This document shows, in pieces, positions 11,195 to 22,452 of a stretch of 64,000 nt of DNA. The position numbers and the translations under genes are program-made. The stretch comes from Isochrysis galbana (Eukaryota > Haptophyta > Isochrysidales > Isochrysidaceae): assembly GCA_018136815.1 (NCBI GenBank), contig CM030933.1, positions 5,162,282 through 5,226,281 on the forward strand. The letters are read 5' to 3'. How positions within the stretch are numbered: position 1 is the stretch's first letter; every line of letters begins with the position of its first letter. A model generated the notes under the pieces. The model had not been told where the DNA came from, did no database searches, and was given only the letters and a program-made list of their open reading frames with translations.

Positions 11195-11590
11195 TGTGGT
11201 GAGAGAGGAAGGGGGGGGGGGGGGGAAGAGGGCGGAGGGCGGAGGGCGGGGGGGAAGAGATGAGAAGAGAGAGAGAGGGAAGGGGCGGGGAGAGGGAGCG
11301 GGAGAGGAGAGAGAAGAGGCGGAGAGGATGAATGATGAGAAGAAGGAGATAAAAGGAGGGACGAGGAGACCGGGTGAGAGGAGGAGGGAGAGCGGGGAGA
11401 GTACTAGTAGGAGGAGAACATCTATGGCGATGAGAAGAGAAAGAACAGATGGGAGGGAAGGAAAAACGGGGGAAATCCCGAGGATGCTATTGTACTCCTA
11501 TCGAGAGTAGTAGTACTTCCCCTAAAGAGGACTTGTAGAGATTAGAGAAGCCACTACTCTAGTGGATGCTATCTATCGAGAATCTACCTA
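11195..11590 (-). promoter_or_regulatory. Polypurine/polypyrimidine leader of PTPA
   Basis: From about 11200 to 11460 the + strand is almost purely purine (GAGAGAGG, G runs), so the PTPA transcript strand is pyrimidine-rich just upstream of its start codon. Open frames through this tract are low-complexity artefacts. Similar tracts lie upstream of most other host genes here. Confidence 0.5.
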
Positions 11591-12473
11591 CTAGTAAAAC
11601 CACTCCTCTAGTTGATGAGTGGAGAGGCTGGCGCTTGGTGGGCGCGCCCGCGTCGTGCGGCGGTACCCAGCGCCCCTCCTCGAGATGAGCGTCGTTTCCT
11701 CGTCAAGGTAGCGTACGCACCGGCGCGGACGGGTATGGGAGCGCGCCACCGTCTGGCACCCTGAGCCTTGCCTTGAGCTGGTGAATGCTGGCGGGCCGTA
11801 GGTGCGCTGTGCGGCTGGTGCAGGTGCAGGGTCCACTCGGTGCCTCATCCCCGTCCGCACGTCCGTAGAGTCGACCATTGCCCCTCGGCACCGAGTTGGA
11901 GTGGGGTTGCTGACGGGCACTCCTGCAGGGATGGTTGGGCTGCTCAAGAGGATCTGGCGGCGAATGGGGCGGTGTGGGAAGGGGAGAACCGTGAGGTCTG
12001 TTCCCGCATGCACATGACACATGAGGCGCCAGAGTCGCGCGGGAAGTGACCGCCCGCGCGCCTCATGGAGCATCCGTGTCCCCCCCCCCCCCCTTGACTC
12101 GACGTCCACTCACGTAACCCCCCCCACGACCCACGACTCTCATGCGCTACTGGTTGAGTTTGGTGGCGTAAGGCGATACGCGATACTGCCTCGAGGAGGA
12201 CTACCCAGACCCAGATCCTTTACGGGGACAATGTGACGCGCACACGCGTTGTTTGTGAGAGTGCTGGAGTCCCTTCCCACGATGTGTTCGGTCGATCGGT
12301 TTGCGTGACTGCTGCGTATGAACCCCTGGGTCCGGCCCTTCGTCGCTGTGCCTGGAGTTTGCAGTTTGAGGGTTGTGTGGCCGAGGGTGTGCATGATGCA
12401 TGAGGCGCGTAACAGTCGATTCGCCGTCGGATTCCCGCCGTAAATCCTTCCTCCTTTCCTTCGCCAATTGGAT
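11591..12473. other. Unassigned region, no supported gene
   Basis: Several open frames of 70-170 codons overlap on both strands without a recognisable domain, and a C run at 12082-12093 splits them. The part after about 12270 may belong to the mobile element whose tail starts near 12474. Confidence 0.4.
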
Positions 12474-12690
12474 GTTACATTGGCGACTAACTGGGGTTTC
12501 ACCCCAATGACCAATGAGCTTGTGGGGAGGGGGGCATGCGACGGGGAGGTATAATCAGGTGCTTAGTTTTGTTTATGCCTTGGGGATTTGGATTTGGTGC
12601 GGTCATGTGCGTCGTGGCTTGGCGTGTTGGTACACGGCTAGTGGGAGTAGCGGTACTAATGCTCAATAATATTACTACTATTATTACTTG
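12474..12690 (+). mobile_element. 3' tail copy of the recurring non-LTR-like family
   Basis: Matches the reverse complement of 29220-29520 in order: TTGGCGACTAACTGG, TTTCACCCCAATGA, GAGCTTGTGGGGA, TATAATCAGGTGCTT, GTGCGTCGTGGCTTGGCGTG, TTGGTAC, GGTACTAATGCTCA and an ATT-rich end. The copy shows many substitutions and small gaps, so it is old. Confidence 0.75.
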
Positions 12691-12699
12691 TCAATATTT

Positions 12700-12992
12700 G
12701 GTTACGTTTTGTTGTGGGGGCCCAAGCCCAAGGGGCAAGGGGAGGGCCTAGCAGGTCCTAATGGGCCTTGGATATGTGCTTCTTGGGTGTATTGGGAACT
12801 TCTACTGTAAAAAAATCCTCAAATTTCCTCATTTCTGAGATGGTCATTTTTCACCCCCAATAAAAATTCCCTGTTTGACCGCCCTATCAGATGGGCAAGA
12901 ATACAACAGGGGACAAGGGGGCGGGAGGGGGCTCGGAGGAGCGGAATGCCGCATCAGTGAGCTCCATCGCAACCAACTATAAAGTTAGTTGC
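12700..12992 (-). mobile_element. 5' end of a non-LTR-like element, minus orientation
   Basis: On the - strand the hairpin CAACTaactttatAGTTG (12991-12974) is followed, 6 bases later, by ATGGAGC (ATG at 12967-12965), the same arrangement as at 6718 and 20962. The following sequence is G/C-rich and has no long open frame. Confidence 0.55.
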
Positions 12993-13332
12993 CAGTGCGT
13001 TGAATAAAAGAGGCGCGCTGGCACCAGCATTAATACAGCACATTGATCTGCATTGTCGCAGTCCACAAATTGCCCCGTCCCGTGGTCGTGTGTGGTGGCG
13101 GTTGTTGCATACGGTTGCAACAAGCGGGCGTGCTCCGATAATCTAGTGAGATACCGTCATCGCGGTATCCGCGAGACGGCGATCAGACAGCCTGAAGCCG
13201 GAGAAGCACGGCCGCGACACTGCATTACCCGTCGCAAAGGACCTAGATTGGCCAATAACAGCGACGGCTTGCGATGGACATGCAAGCATTCACCAAGAGT
13301 GTAGCAAATTGGCCATGTGCTGAATGCCCTTA
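12993..13332. other. 3' flank of the membrane-protein gene
   Basis: No supported gene. Short open frames only. Confidence 0.4.
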
Positions 13333-14261
13333 TCACCCGATTGGGCTGCTGCGAGCAAGGATGAGGCATATGCACAACAAAACCACCCCCGCCCCAGCCA
13401 CAAAGTGTACCATGGCGTGCAATATGCGCTGCGGGCATGTCACAGCCGGGTGAACATCGATGGGTGAAGACAGCATCTCACTCTCGTCCATGGAAAAGAT
13501 GAGCGAGCGTTCATTTGCCTCAAACGCCCCGCTCAGCTGGCACGAATATTTCAAACCAATCTCCTAAAATGGCACAGTTTGAGAGACGAGTGAAGAAGAT
13601 GAGCTGTGCTGCGAGCACGGGCACGATTTCGAGCTAGCAGCACCCCCATTGTGTGAGGCCTGCATGCAAGCCGCCGACTCACCGTCAAGTTGCGGTGCGC
13701 GAGTGATCTTAGCTGCTCTCGGGTGATGTGACACCCCCCAAGAGGAAGATCGGAGACTAGGAAGCCATAATCGTGCAGCTGGAAGCGCACGTCCGTAACC
13801 ACTACGTTACCTGTGGCTCTGTGCGTACAGCAAAAACCGCGATCGTCCTCTCCAGCGGGTCCTAAGAGCTCCTGCCTGTACCGTGGATGATCCGAGTCGA
13901 AGACGACAGGGCCGGTACAGCGGAGCAGCAACTCCTCTGGTCCGTCGAAATCAGGATCGCCGTACCAGCAGGACTGTGTGCGCCTCATCCCCACAAACTC
14001 GATCGCTGGGTACGAGTCCCAAGGCCACGCAAGGCTGGCCGAGTGGATGCACGCCTTCATGTGGTAGTGCTTACGGCACCACAAGTCATTGCAGGGCGGT
14101 TCGTGTGGGTCGGCTTCGTCGACGACTCTTGAAGGCCGCGGCTTGACGATCACGCCGCCGTACACGAACGCCAAGAGGGCGAGGCCGCCAAGGGAAGCTG
14201 CGGCAGCTGCTGTGCGACGCCTCCGGCTGCCGACCTGCTGCGAGGCCTCCAGTGTCTCCAT
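13333..14261 (-). CDS. Hypothetical two-pass membrane protein, two exons, 269 residues
   Basis: Exon 1 runs 14261-13683 and exon 2 runs 13563-13333. The 119-base intron starts GTGAGT and ends TTTTAG, and the joint is in frame (HRNLT then EIGLKYS). Residues 1-18 are short and Arg-rich (GSRRRRT). Residues about 19-39 form a hydrophobic span (SLGGLALLAFVYGGVIV). A ~200-residue Cys-rich region follows (PPCNDLWCRKHYH, QSCWYGDPDFDG, GFCCTHRATG), and a second span lies near the C terminus (VAGAGVVLLCICLIL). This topology suggests a luminal or extracellular domain between two membrane anchors, with both short ends in the cytosol. I do not recognise the family. Upstream of the ATG the frame stays open but is low-complexity Pro/Ser/Arg, so I start at METLEASQQ. 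Confidence 0.7.
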
Positions 14262-14520
14262 CTGGGCGTGCGTGGAGCGCGTACGTGGCTCGGGGGAGGG
14301 GGGGGGGGGGAGAAAGAGAAAGGGAGGGAGAGAGTCTGGTATGATCGCGCGGCCTCCCCTGCGTTGGGGGAGCGGCGTCGAGAGGAGGGCAGAGGCAGAG
14401 AGGGCAGGAGCGCCGCGCCCTGCGGCCGGATCTCCCTCGCGCGCAGCCCTCCAAGTACTTGTATCCCTTTCATCAGAAGACAGGGATAAAGATACTGTGT
14501 ACTTTACATACACGGGGCGG
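14262..14520 (-). promoter_or_regulatory. Polypyrimidine leader of the membrane-protein gene
   Basis: The + strand shows a G run (about 14292-14310) followed by AGAAAGAGAAAGGGAGGG, giving a C/T-rich leader for the - strand gene that starts at 14261. Confidence 0.4.
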
Positions 14521-14549
14521 GCCTGTAGCCAAAGATCGGGCCAGCGCTG

Positions 14550-14995
14550 CTACGCGGACATCTCGCCGAACTCCCGCGCCCAGTCCGCCTTCGTTCTCCA
14601 CACCGACTTGTCGGCGTCGGGGTGGTACCAACACCGAATGGCCTTCAGGGCGCGCTCCTTCGTGTCCTCCTGCGGAGTCACGCGCCCCCCGGTTGTGGAT
14701 GATGTGGGAGCGGCTGCTCGACGCCGGGGCCGCCTGGCAGGCTCGTCTCCTGCCCCTCCCCCCTCACGAAGAACATCCACGGCAGCGTCGTTGATCGCGA
14801 CGGCGAGGGGAGATGCAGCCGCAGCGCCCCCTGCGTCGCGCGCGCGCAGGGGGCGCCTTGGAGATAAAGCTGGGCTTGTGCATGCCCCTGGCTGCTGGCT
14901 GCGATGCCAGTCCTAGACCATAGAGTTGCAGGCTGCAGGGGACGGGGGAGGCAGGTGGGGGGGGGGCGAAGAACACATTGCACGTTGCCAGGATT
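14550..14995 (-). other. Possible small gene or fragment with an HPD motif
   Basis: A - strand frame ends in ERALKAIRCWYHPDADKSV followed by WAREFGEMSA and a stop. The RAxxxxxxYHPD arrangement followed by a helix resembles the part of a J-domain around its HPD signature. The upstream frame is Ala/Arg/Pro-rich and low complexity, with no clear start codon; a GTG at 14780 opens the last segment. I cannot tell a divergent J-protein exon from chance. Confidence 0.25.
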
Positions 14996-15370
14996 CAACG
15001 CGTGCTCAGGAATTGGGTGGGCGCCGAGTGTATGTTGATTTTATGGTAAGCATGTATGAGCATTACTACTACTAGTATTAGATTACGCCATTGTTCACCA
15101 TCTTTTGATTTGGATCTGTCGAAACTTTTAGTAGAGTAGTAATTAATTTAAGGATTACAAGTATCCGTGTGCTCGCTGGCTCGGCTACAGGCCCTCTGTG
15201 TTTTTTTACACTTGTTAGACCGAGAAGCAAGATAAGTAGGGGCCCTCACCACGACGAGTGTCGAGCCTCGCGTGCAGAGAGAGAGGCGAGAGAGGGAGGG
15301 AGAGAGATCGAGAGAGACGAGGGGAAAAGAAAACTCTCGCTGCGGACGAGAGCGTGTGCCCCGTGGCGCG
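14996..15370 (+). promoter_or_regulatory. Upstream region of isoleucyl-tRNA synthetase
   Basis: AT-richer sequence at about 15040-15160 is followed by a purine tract (15275-15335, GAGAGAGGGAGGGAGAGAG) that leads into the start codon at 15371. No TATA box can be assigned with confidence. Confidence 0.4.
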
Positions 15371-18300
15371 ATGGCGCTGCGTGAGGTGCCTGAGCGCTTC
15401 TCCTTTCCCAAGGCGGAGGAGGAGATCCTAGCGTACTGGCAGGCAAATCAGACGTTCGAGGAGTCTGTACGTCTTTCCGAGGGTAAGCCTCCTTTCTCCT
15501 TCTACGACGGACCTCCCTTCGCTACGGGGCTCCCCCACTACGGCCACATTCTCGCGGGGACCATCAAAGACATTGTCTGCCGCTATGCTCACCAGACAGG
15601 GCACTACGTGCCTCGCCGTTTCGGTTGGGACTGCCACGGGCTACCGGTGGAATTTGAGATCGATAAGAAGCTCGCCATCAAGGGACGACAGGATGTTCTC
15701 GACATGGGCATCGATAAGTACAACGACGAGTGCCGCGCCATCGTTGGGAGGTACACCAAGGAGTGGGAAGTGACTGTCAACCGTGTGGGGCGCTGGATCG
15801 ACTTCGAGAAGGGGTACCGGACCATGGACCTCAACTACATGGAGACTGTCTGGTGGGTCTTCAAGCAGCTCCACCAGAAGGACTGCGTCTACCGAGGCTT
15901 CAAGGTGATGCCATACTCGTGTGCGCTGAACACGCCGCTCTCCAACTTTGAGGTGCAGCAAAACTACAAGGATGTGCAGGACCCGGCGGTGGTGGCCAAC
16001 TTTCCGCTAATCGGCGAGGAGAACGTTTACTTCCTCGCCTGGACTACCACCCCTTGGACGCTCCCCTCCAACCTGGCACTCTGCGTCAACCCAGAGTTTG
16101 AGTACGTGCGCATCAAGGACACTGAGTCGGGCAACATCTACATCATCCTCGCCAGCCGCCTTATCAGCATTTACCCCGAGCTTGGCAACCCGAAGAAAGC
16201 GGCAGATGCGAAGAAGAAGTTTACAGAGCTCGCCCGCTTCAAGGGCGCCGAGCTCAAGGGCAAGGAGTACAGGCCGCCATTTGACTACTTTGAGTCGACA
16301 CGTGCAACGGGCTCCTTCCGCGTCATCACTGGAGGCTTTGTGACAGACGACTCGGGCACCGGCATCGTGCACTGTGCGCCTGCTTTTGGCGAGGAGGATT
16401 ACAAGGCGTGCCTCGAGAATGGCGTCATCCGGCTAGGCGAAAAGCTCGTCTGCCCCGTCGATGCCGACGGACGATTCACCGACGAGGTGCCCGACTTCAA
16501 GGGGCTTGGAGTCAAGGAGGCTGACCGGCAGATCATCCCTTTCCTGAAGGCCCAGGGGCGCATCGTGCGCGTTGACGTGATCAACCACTCCTATCCGTTT
16601 TGCTGGCGTTCGGATACGCCCCTTATCTATCGCGCAGTGCCAGGCACTTTTGTGCGCGTTGAGAAGATCAAGGACCGGCTGCTCGCCAATAACGGGCAGA
16701 CATATTGGGTACCCAGCTTTGTCAAGGAAAAGCGCTTCCACAACTGGCTAGAGAATGCGCGCGACTGGGCCGTCTCGCGTAACCGATTCTGGGGCACACC
16801 CATTCCGATGTGGATGTCGGATGACGGCGAGGAGGTGGTGGTGGTCGGATCCAAGGCTGAACTGGAAGAACTTGCGGGTGTGAAGCTCACCGACCTCCAC
16901 CGTGAGTTCATCGACAATCTCGAGATTCCCTCAAAGAAGGGCAAGGGCACGCTCAAGCGCGTCGACGAGGTGTTTGACTGCTGGTTCGAGTCGGGCTCGA
17001 TGCCGTACGCCCAGCAGCACTATCCCTTTGAAAACAAGGAGTATTTTGAGGCTTCATTCCCCGCCGACTTCATCGCTGAGGGCATCGACCAGACTCGCGG
17101 TTGGTTCTACACTCTGATGGTGCTCTCGACGGCGCTCTTCGACAAGCCTGCCTTCAAGAACCTCATCTGTAACGGTCTCGTGCTGGCCGCCGATGGGCAG
17201 AAGATGTCTAAACGGAAGCAAAACTACCCTGATCCAACCAAGGTGCGCAGCTCGCCGCAGACGGACACGCGACAACGTACCGCATATGTTAATGCCGCTG
17301 ATCCCCGTCCTACCGCTTAACGCAGGTGATTGACGCCTATGGCGCCGATGCTCTGCGGCTCTACCTTATCAATTCGCCCGTCGTGCGCGCCGAAGACCTC
17401 TGCTTCAAGGAGGCGGGCGTGTTGCAGAACCTCAAGTCCATCTTCCTGCCCTGGTACCACGCATACCGGATGCTCGTCGGATCCATCCGCATGATGGAGA
17501 AGCAAGAGGGTACTCCCTTTTCCCCCGACGTGGCCATCGCTCTCGCCTCCAGGAACCTAATGGACCGCTGGATCCTGGCCGCGGCAAACGGTCTCGTCAA
17601 ATTCATGCGTACGGAGATGGAGGCGTATCGTCTGTATACCGTAGTTCCCCGGCTGGTCGAGCTCATCGACGACCTGACCAATTGGTACATTCGCATGAAC
17701 AAGGAGCGATTCGCAGGGGACGCCGGCGGCGAAGAGCGGCACGCGTCGCTGAACACACTCTTCGAGGTGATGATGATGCTTTGCCGCATGATGGCGCCGC
17801 TCACGCCCTTCTTCGCCGAGCACATGTACCAAAATCTTAAGCTTGTCGTGCCGGGCGCCCTCGAGTCGGTCCACTTCCTCATGATCCCAGAGGTAAACGC
17901 AGCGGCTGTGGACGAGGTCATGGAGGCGGATGTGCGGATGATGCTGGGTGTCATCCAAAAGGGACGTACGCTGCGCGAAAGGCACAATCTCTCCACGCGC
18001 ACCCCACTACCCGAAGTGATGCTGATCCACGCGGATGAGACAGCCCTGCGCGCTGTGCGCACGCTCGAGGAGTACGTGAAGTCGGAGCTGAATGTGCGTC
18101 GCGTTGCCACCATGTCGGTCAGTGAGGCCGGCAAGGCTGCGACGCTCAAGTGCCTGCCGAATCATCGGAGGCTGGGCGACCGCTTTGGCAAGGAATACAA
18201 GGGGATCCAGGCGAAGATCCGCGCGTTGAGTCACGAGCAGCTAGCTGCTTTCATGAATTCAGGCAAGCTCACCATCGACAACGAGGCCTTCGACAAGGAA

Positions 18301-19078
18301 GATATCCTTGTGCAGCTGGCGTACACCGGCGACACTAGCAAACACGATGCCGACACTATGGAGCAAGGCCTTGTGGTCCTCGACATTGTGCCCGACGCTG
18401 CGATGCTGGACGAGGCCATGGCTCGAGAGGTGAGGCACAGTGGCAGAGCGCTTCTTCGAAGCCTGACACCTCCATTGACCCCTGGCGCTGCGCATCTACC
18501 TCACCATTAGCCTGGCACACACCCCTGCTCATCCATCACAGTGTTTACCCCCTTGCACGACGCGACAGGTATGCGCTCGCGTTCAGAAAATGCGCAAGGA
18601 GGCGGACATGCGTAAGGAGGACTTGTTGGAAGTCAGCTACCAATGCGCTGCCGACTCGATGCTCGCACGCGTGATCCGTGAACAGTCGGCGTACATCACC
18701 TCTCGCCTTGGCCGGACTCTGATCCCATCGGCCGATCGACCCTCTCGCGCGGTCTGCCTTTTGCGCACGGAAGCGGACACGCGTGTCGTAACGCATCAAG
18801 CGGGCAAGCTTGTGCAGGCGACTGAGCCTCTGGTGCTTGAACTACTCGCGGGGTGCCCATTCGTCGACCATGCCGCCTTGGCCAAGGCGGTTCCTGACGA
18901 GGATTTGCGCGACGGCGTGATCAGCTATCTACATTGCCTCAGCCTTGACAGGTTGCGAGATGACGTGAAGGCAGGCAACAAGACTCTGAAGGTCTTGCTC
19001 AATGATGCTTCAGTTGATCTGAGTGTGGGGGCGCATGTCTTTCTTACCTATGCGGATCTCCTTGCGTCGAGGAAATAA
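15371..19078 (+). CDS. IARS1: Cytosolic isoleucyl-tRNA synthetase
   Basis: Exons 15371-17242, 17326-18429 and 18569-19078. Both introns (83 and 139 bases) are GT-AG and in phase. The protein has 1161 residues, typical for eukaryotic cytosolic IleRS, which charges tRNA-Ile with isoleucine. Visible blocks: the class I HIGH-type motif as HYGH in GLPHYGHILAG (about residues 54-64); FGWDCHGLPVEFE; the editing (CP1) domain with TTPWTLPSNLALCVNP and DDSGTGIVHCAPAFGEEDY; DCWFESGSMPYAQ; and the KMSKS loop as KMSKRKQNYPDP (about 611-622). The first intron lies just after this loop. An anticodon-binding domain and a C-terminal domain follow. There is no mitochondrial or plastid targeting extension if translation starts at MALREVPERF. 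A purine-rich leader precedes it. Confidence 0.97.
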
Positions 19079-19934
19079 GGCGTTGTAGCCTGATCACGCG
19101 AGTGATTCCGTAAACGCCGTTATCCACTTGGGGTGGAGCTAGTTTACTTGCCGGATGCCATGGCCTTCACTTTGTTGGGCACACCATACGCACATTGTCA
19201 CCACTCTGGATAGCGAGAAGAACGCGGTGCCGCAACTGGCTGCCGTGCTTGCTTACCACTCCACTCGGATGAGCTATGATGGGTGCACAGTATTACGCCG
19301 TCGATGTGAAAAGTGAGTTATCCAATCATCCGTCAGTGGGGATGCGAAGCCAGCGCGATGCGCACAACAGGCAGGTGAGAAAATTCTCACGTTACCTGAT
19401 CCCCTCACACCGGCTACGGTTCGAGACGAGGTGCGGAGGCGCGCGCGGGGTGGGGGGTGGGTGGGGGGATTTTCATGTGCGAGAAAATGGTTATGAAAAA
19501 ATCTTTTAATATTCACGCCTCGCAGCTGTGGCTTTGGGTCTCTCCCTTATTGCCAGGCCCTAGCCCCCAAAACTTTTCCCCCTCAACACCTGCCTTGCGG
19601 CTCCTCGCCTGGTGCGCTACGTAGGGGCCCGGGTTGTGGGGGTGCCAGGGTTGAGGGTTGGGTTGGACGGAGTGCTCCAGCCCCTAGCCCCTAGCGGTTC
19701 GGGCTCCCTCCTTCCTCCTGTGCGTGCTGCGTGCCATTGGGTGACCGGACTATCTCGTGCGGCGGTTCCCCGATAAGGGGGTCGTGGATGTGTTGGTTTG
19801 GGGAGGGTTATTTATGGTAATGGTAATGTTCTACGCGGGTTATTTTTCATTTGTTTGCGTGCTGTTGGATGCATATCACAGCGTGTCTTACACCATGTCC
19901 AATGTGTCATTTGTGCCCCCTTGCTCGGGAGGGA
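19079..19934. other. Intergenic, no supported gene
   Basis: Low-complexity G runs near 19450-19470 and short open frames only. Confidence 0.4.
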
Positions 19935-20603
19935 ATGGATCCCATTGATCCTTGTTTACACCCCCTGCCCGCATTGCTTCGCCTCACGCACACCAAGGAG
20001 GTTCAGACGGATCTCCCCTTGGTGACGACAACCGAAACTGGGACGCAGCCCGACACTCCTCCCCCAGCGCCGTCCCCGCGTCCCCCAGCGCCGTCCCCCA
20101 GCGAGGTTTCAGGAGTACCCGTGGAGGCACAGACCGGTGCTGGTGGCGCGCAAATGGACGGGTGTGAACAGCGGGGCAAGATGCGTTACACGAAGACCAA
20201 TGCGTACTTTAGGGAGCACTACAGAAAGAAAAAGGAGCGAATGACGGTAGCGGAGCGCGAGGCTTGCCTTGAGAAAGATAGGCTCCGCAAACGGATGTGT
20301 AGCGCAGCTAAGAAGGCGGCGGCGGACGGCATCCATGCGTGCTGTGGGGGTGCCTGCCATGGCACATCTGCTGTGCATGCACAAGGGCTACTCTACCAGG
20401 ACGGGCGCATACTCCCACATCAGCCGTTGGCAAGCGGCATAGACTACAATCAGTTGGCGAGTGCTCTTGCAGGCCCAGTGGCGCCGCCGATTCCCAACAC
20501 TTGGCGAGTGCGCTGCCGTTACCAACGGTTAGGCAGTGGCGATGGGGTTATTACGGAGGAGGAGACCATTGTTTGTAGTCGTTGGAGGATATGGATGCAC
20601 TAA
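19935..20603 (+). CDS. Hypothetical protein, 222 residues, perhaps transposon-derived
   Basis: Open frame from the ATG at 19935 (MDPIDPCLHPLPALL) to a stop at 20601. It begins with a Thr/Pro-rich stretch (KEVQTDLPLVTTTETGTQ, then APSPRPPAPSP), continues with a strongly basic helix (YRKKKERMTVAEREACLEK, then DRLRKRMCSAAKKAA), and then Ala/Gly/Cys-rich sequence. The frame continues upstream without a stop to 19851, so the true start or an upstream exon is uncertain. No domain is recognised. The basic helix could bind nucleic acid. The element-rich surroundings make a transposon origin plausible. Confidence 0.35.
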   Translation: MDPIDPCLHPLPALLRLTHTKEVQTDLPLVTTTETGTQPDTPPPAPSPRPPAPSPSEVSGVPVEAQTGAGGAQMDGCEQRGKMRYTKTNAYFREHYRKKKERMTVAEREACLEKDRLRKRMCSAAKKAAADGIHACCGGACHGTSAVHAQGLLYQDGRILPHQPLASGIDYNQLASALAGPVAPPIPNTWRVRCRYQRLGSGDGVITEEETIVCSRWRIWMH

Positions 20604-20961
20604 CTGAAACTGACGAATAAGTATTATCAGGACGTCAGTACTTCTACTGCCACTAGCACTAAACTAGCTAACACGACGAGGCCCCAGGTCCCACACCATG
20701 ACCGCCGCGCTAAACCTTTTGGCACATCTATGGCACGCACACTCACGAACACCAAACCCACCCCCTTTCATTGCCCTAGGCCGCACCGACCGACCACCGA
20801 CCGTCTTGGGGGAGGGAGGCGCTATACTCTGATGATAGCCCTTCTAGCTGAGAGTGAGTGAGGAGCATCCGCCAAGTAGGTGTCTCTGGTGGTGACGACC
20901 ATCGCTTAGTTAGGCGTCAATGCGGGCCGGATAGATGTTTCCACGTATCGGAATCTAGCCT
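20604..20961. other. Intergenic, no supported gene
   Basis: Nothing recognised between the hypothetical ORF and the mobile element that begins at 20962. Confidence 0.4.
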
Positions 20962-22045
20962 CAACTAAGTTTATACTTGGTCGCAATGGAGCGCGCCGCC
21001 GCGACTCCCCTCTCCTTCGGGCCCCCCGCTGAGGGCGCCCCCCCAGTACCCATGGAGCAGTCGCTGGCGAAGCGACCGCGTCCGCCCGCGGAGGCCGAGC
21101 AGGTGCGTGCGACTCGCGTCGCGCCACACGGCCCGTGGCCTCGGCCACGCCACCCTCAGCAGCCTTGCTGGTCCCCCCCATGGGAGACAGCAGGCTGTGG
21201 ACCCCACCCGGCCTACACCAGACGAGACACGCCAACCCTCCAACAGGCATGCCTTATGGCAGAGGCCTCACTCACCCTGGAGAAGGCCGCGCCGCCTTGG
21301 CGGCGCGGCCCGAGACCGGGTGGCCCTTATGGGCACACTCCTCATACAACAACAGATACGCACAACTCCAGAGGACTGGCACACAAGCGCACACCATGGC
21401 GAGACACCCCCGGACCTACACAAGGGAGGGAACCAAGGAGAAGGACAGCACATGCCACAAAATGTCACCGTTCGCACGCTCACCCCAAACCCCCCTACCC
21501 TCTGATCCGGATAAAGGTGATCCTGTCAGATGATGAACAAGAAATGGGAGACACTGATGCAAACTTCGACCTCTCCTTCCATCAAGAAGGGGACTATGCC
21601 TTTCAAGACGCGGCGGCATATGCCGCGATCGTCGAGCTACTCCTCGAGCTAGAGGGAGTTGACCCTGAACCAGACTTTTGGGCTCGTTCCATCAAAGGCC
21701 CGTGGCACGTGGCGGTCAATGAGGACTGCGCACAACAATTCAAAGACCGCTATGGCGAGCTCACCACCCTCCGCATCACTCAAACAGACATCACCGTCCG
21801 CGTGAAGATCGGAACCTTGGAGGAGAAACTCAACAAGGGGGGATCTGCCTCTCGCAAGTCCCTCTACAACGCCCTCCAAGATGTGGCGGCCCACATTGTA
21901 GTTGAAGCTGATGGCCTCGCGCAAGCCAAACAAATCAACCTCAGCGTTCTCGTTAAAGCGGTCGAAAAGGTAGGCCTCACATTCCTCAAGGGGAACCGAG
22001 AGCGCACCATAGCAGAGGGAGGGAATGGTGAGATGGGCCACCTCT
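20962..22045 (+). mobile_element. Non-LTR-like element, 5' part with ORF1-like frame
   Basis: The hairpin-like leader CAACTAAGTTTATACTTGG is followed by ATGG at 20986. The frame first encodes a basic Pro-rich segment (EQSLAKRPRPPAEAEQVRAT, then APHGPWPRPRHPQQP) shared with the copies at 6.7 and 34.9 kb. It continues to an acidic segment (LSDDEQEMGDTDANFDL) and a compact alpha/beta region (WARSIKGPWHVAVNEDCAQQ, ITQTDITVRVKIGTLEEKL, ASRKSLYNALQDVAAHIV). I infer a LINE ORF1 or gag-like nucleic-acid-binding protein from the layout only. Similarity seems to end near 22045, where a - strand transposase fragment begins; the further open frame to 22569 is probably accidental. Confidence 0.55.
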
Positions 22046-22069
22046 CTTCGCTACTCGCACCGCTCAAGG

Positions 22070-22452
22070 CCCGACCTTCTGCTTGGCGGTGTACTCGCTC
22101 GTCTTCAATCTTTGCCTTCTTGGCCAACTGCCGCGAGCGTAGCCGAAGCTCCGCAACGACAGCCGCGTGCCTCTCAATCCACGCCGCATGTGGCCGACAC
22201 GCACGAACGTTCCGGTTTGGCAGAAGCTTGTCCAAGTGTTGCCGAATGTTCATTGGGTCCCCCCACGTACTTGTGGCCGCAGAACAGACATGCCTTGGCC
22301 CGCACGCTTTTCGCACGGCCATCCATCTCCTCGATAGTCGACCACTCAAGGGAAGAGCCCAGCAGCTCATCTATGGGCTGCCTGCCCCACGGTGTGACTG
22401 CACCCTCCTGCAGCTCCAGCTCCAGCTCCTCATCATCATTAGTGAGAGGCAT
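22070..22452 (-). pseudogene. BED-type zinc-finger N terminus of a hAT-like transposase, frameshifted
   Basis: The - strand opens with ATG at 22452 (MPLTNDDEELELELQEGAV) and reaches ACLFCGHKYVGG. There a run of six G shifts the frame; with five G it would continue into NIRQHLDKLLPNRNVRACRP. The C-x2-C, then H, then C spacing is the layout of BED fingers in hAT transposases and related proteins. A basic helix follows (RLRSRQLAKKAKIEDERV) and the copy ends near 22070. No catalytic domain follows. The shift could also be a sequencing error in the homopolymer. Confidence 0.55.

Noticed and set aside
11067..11510. 147-codon Glu/Gly/Arg-rich open frame
   Set aside because: It is the antisense of the PTPA leader and first exon, made of a GA tract.
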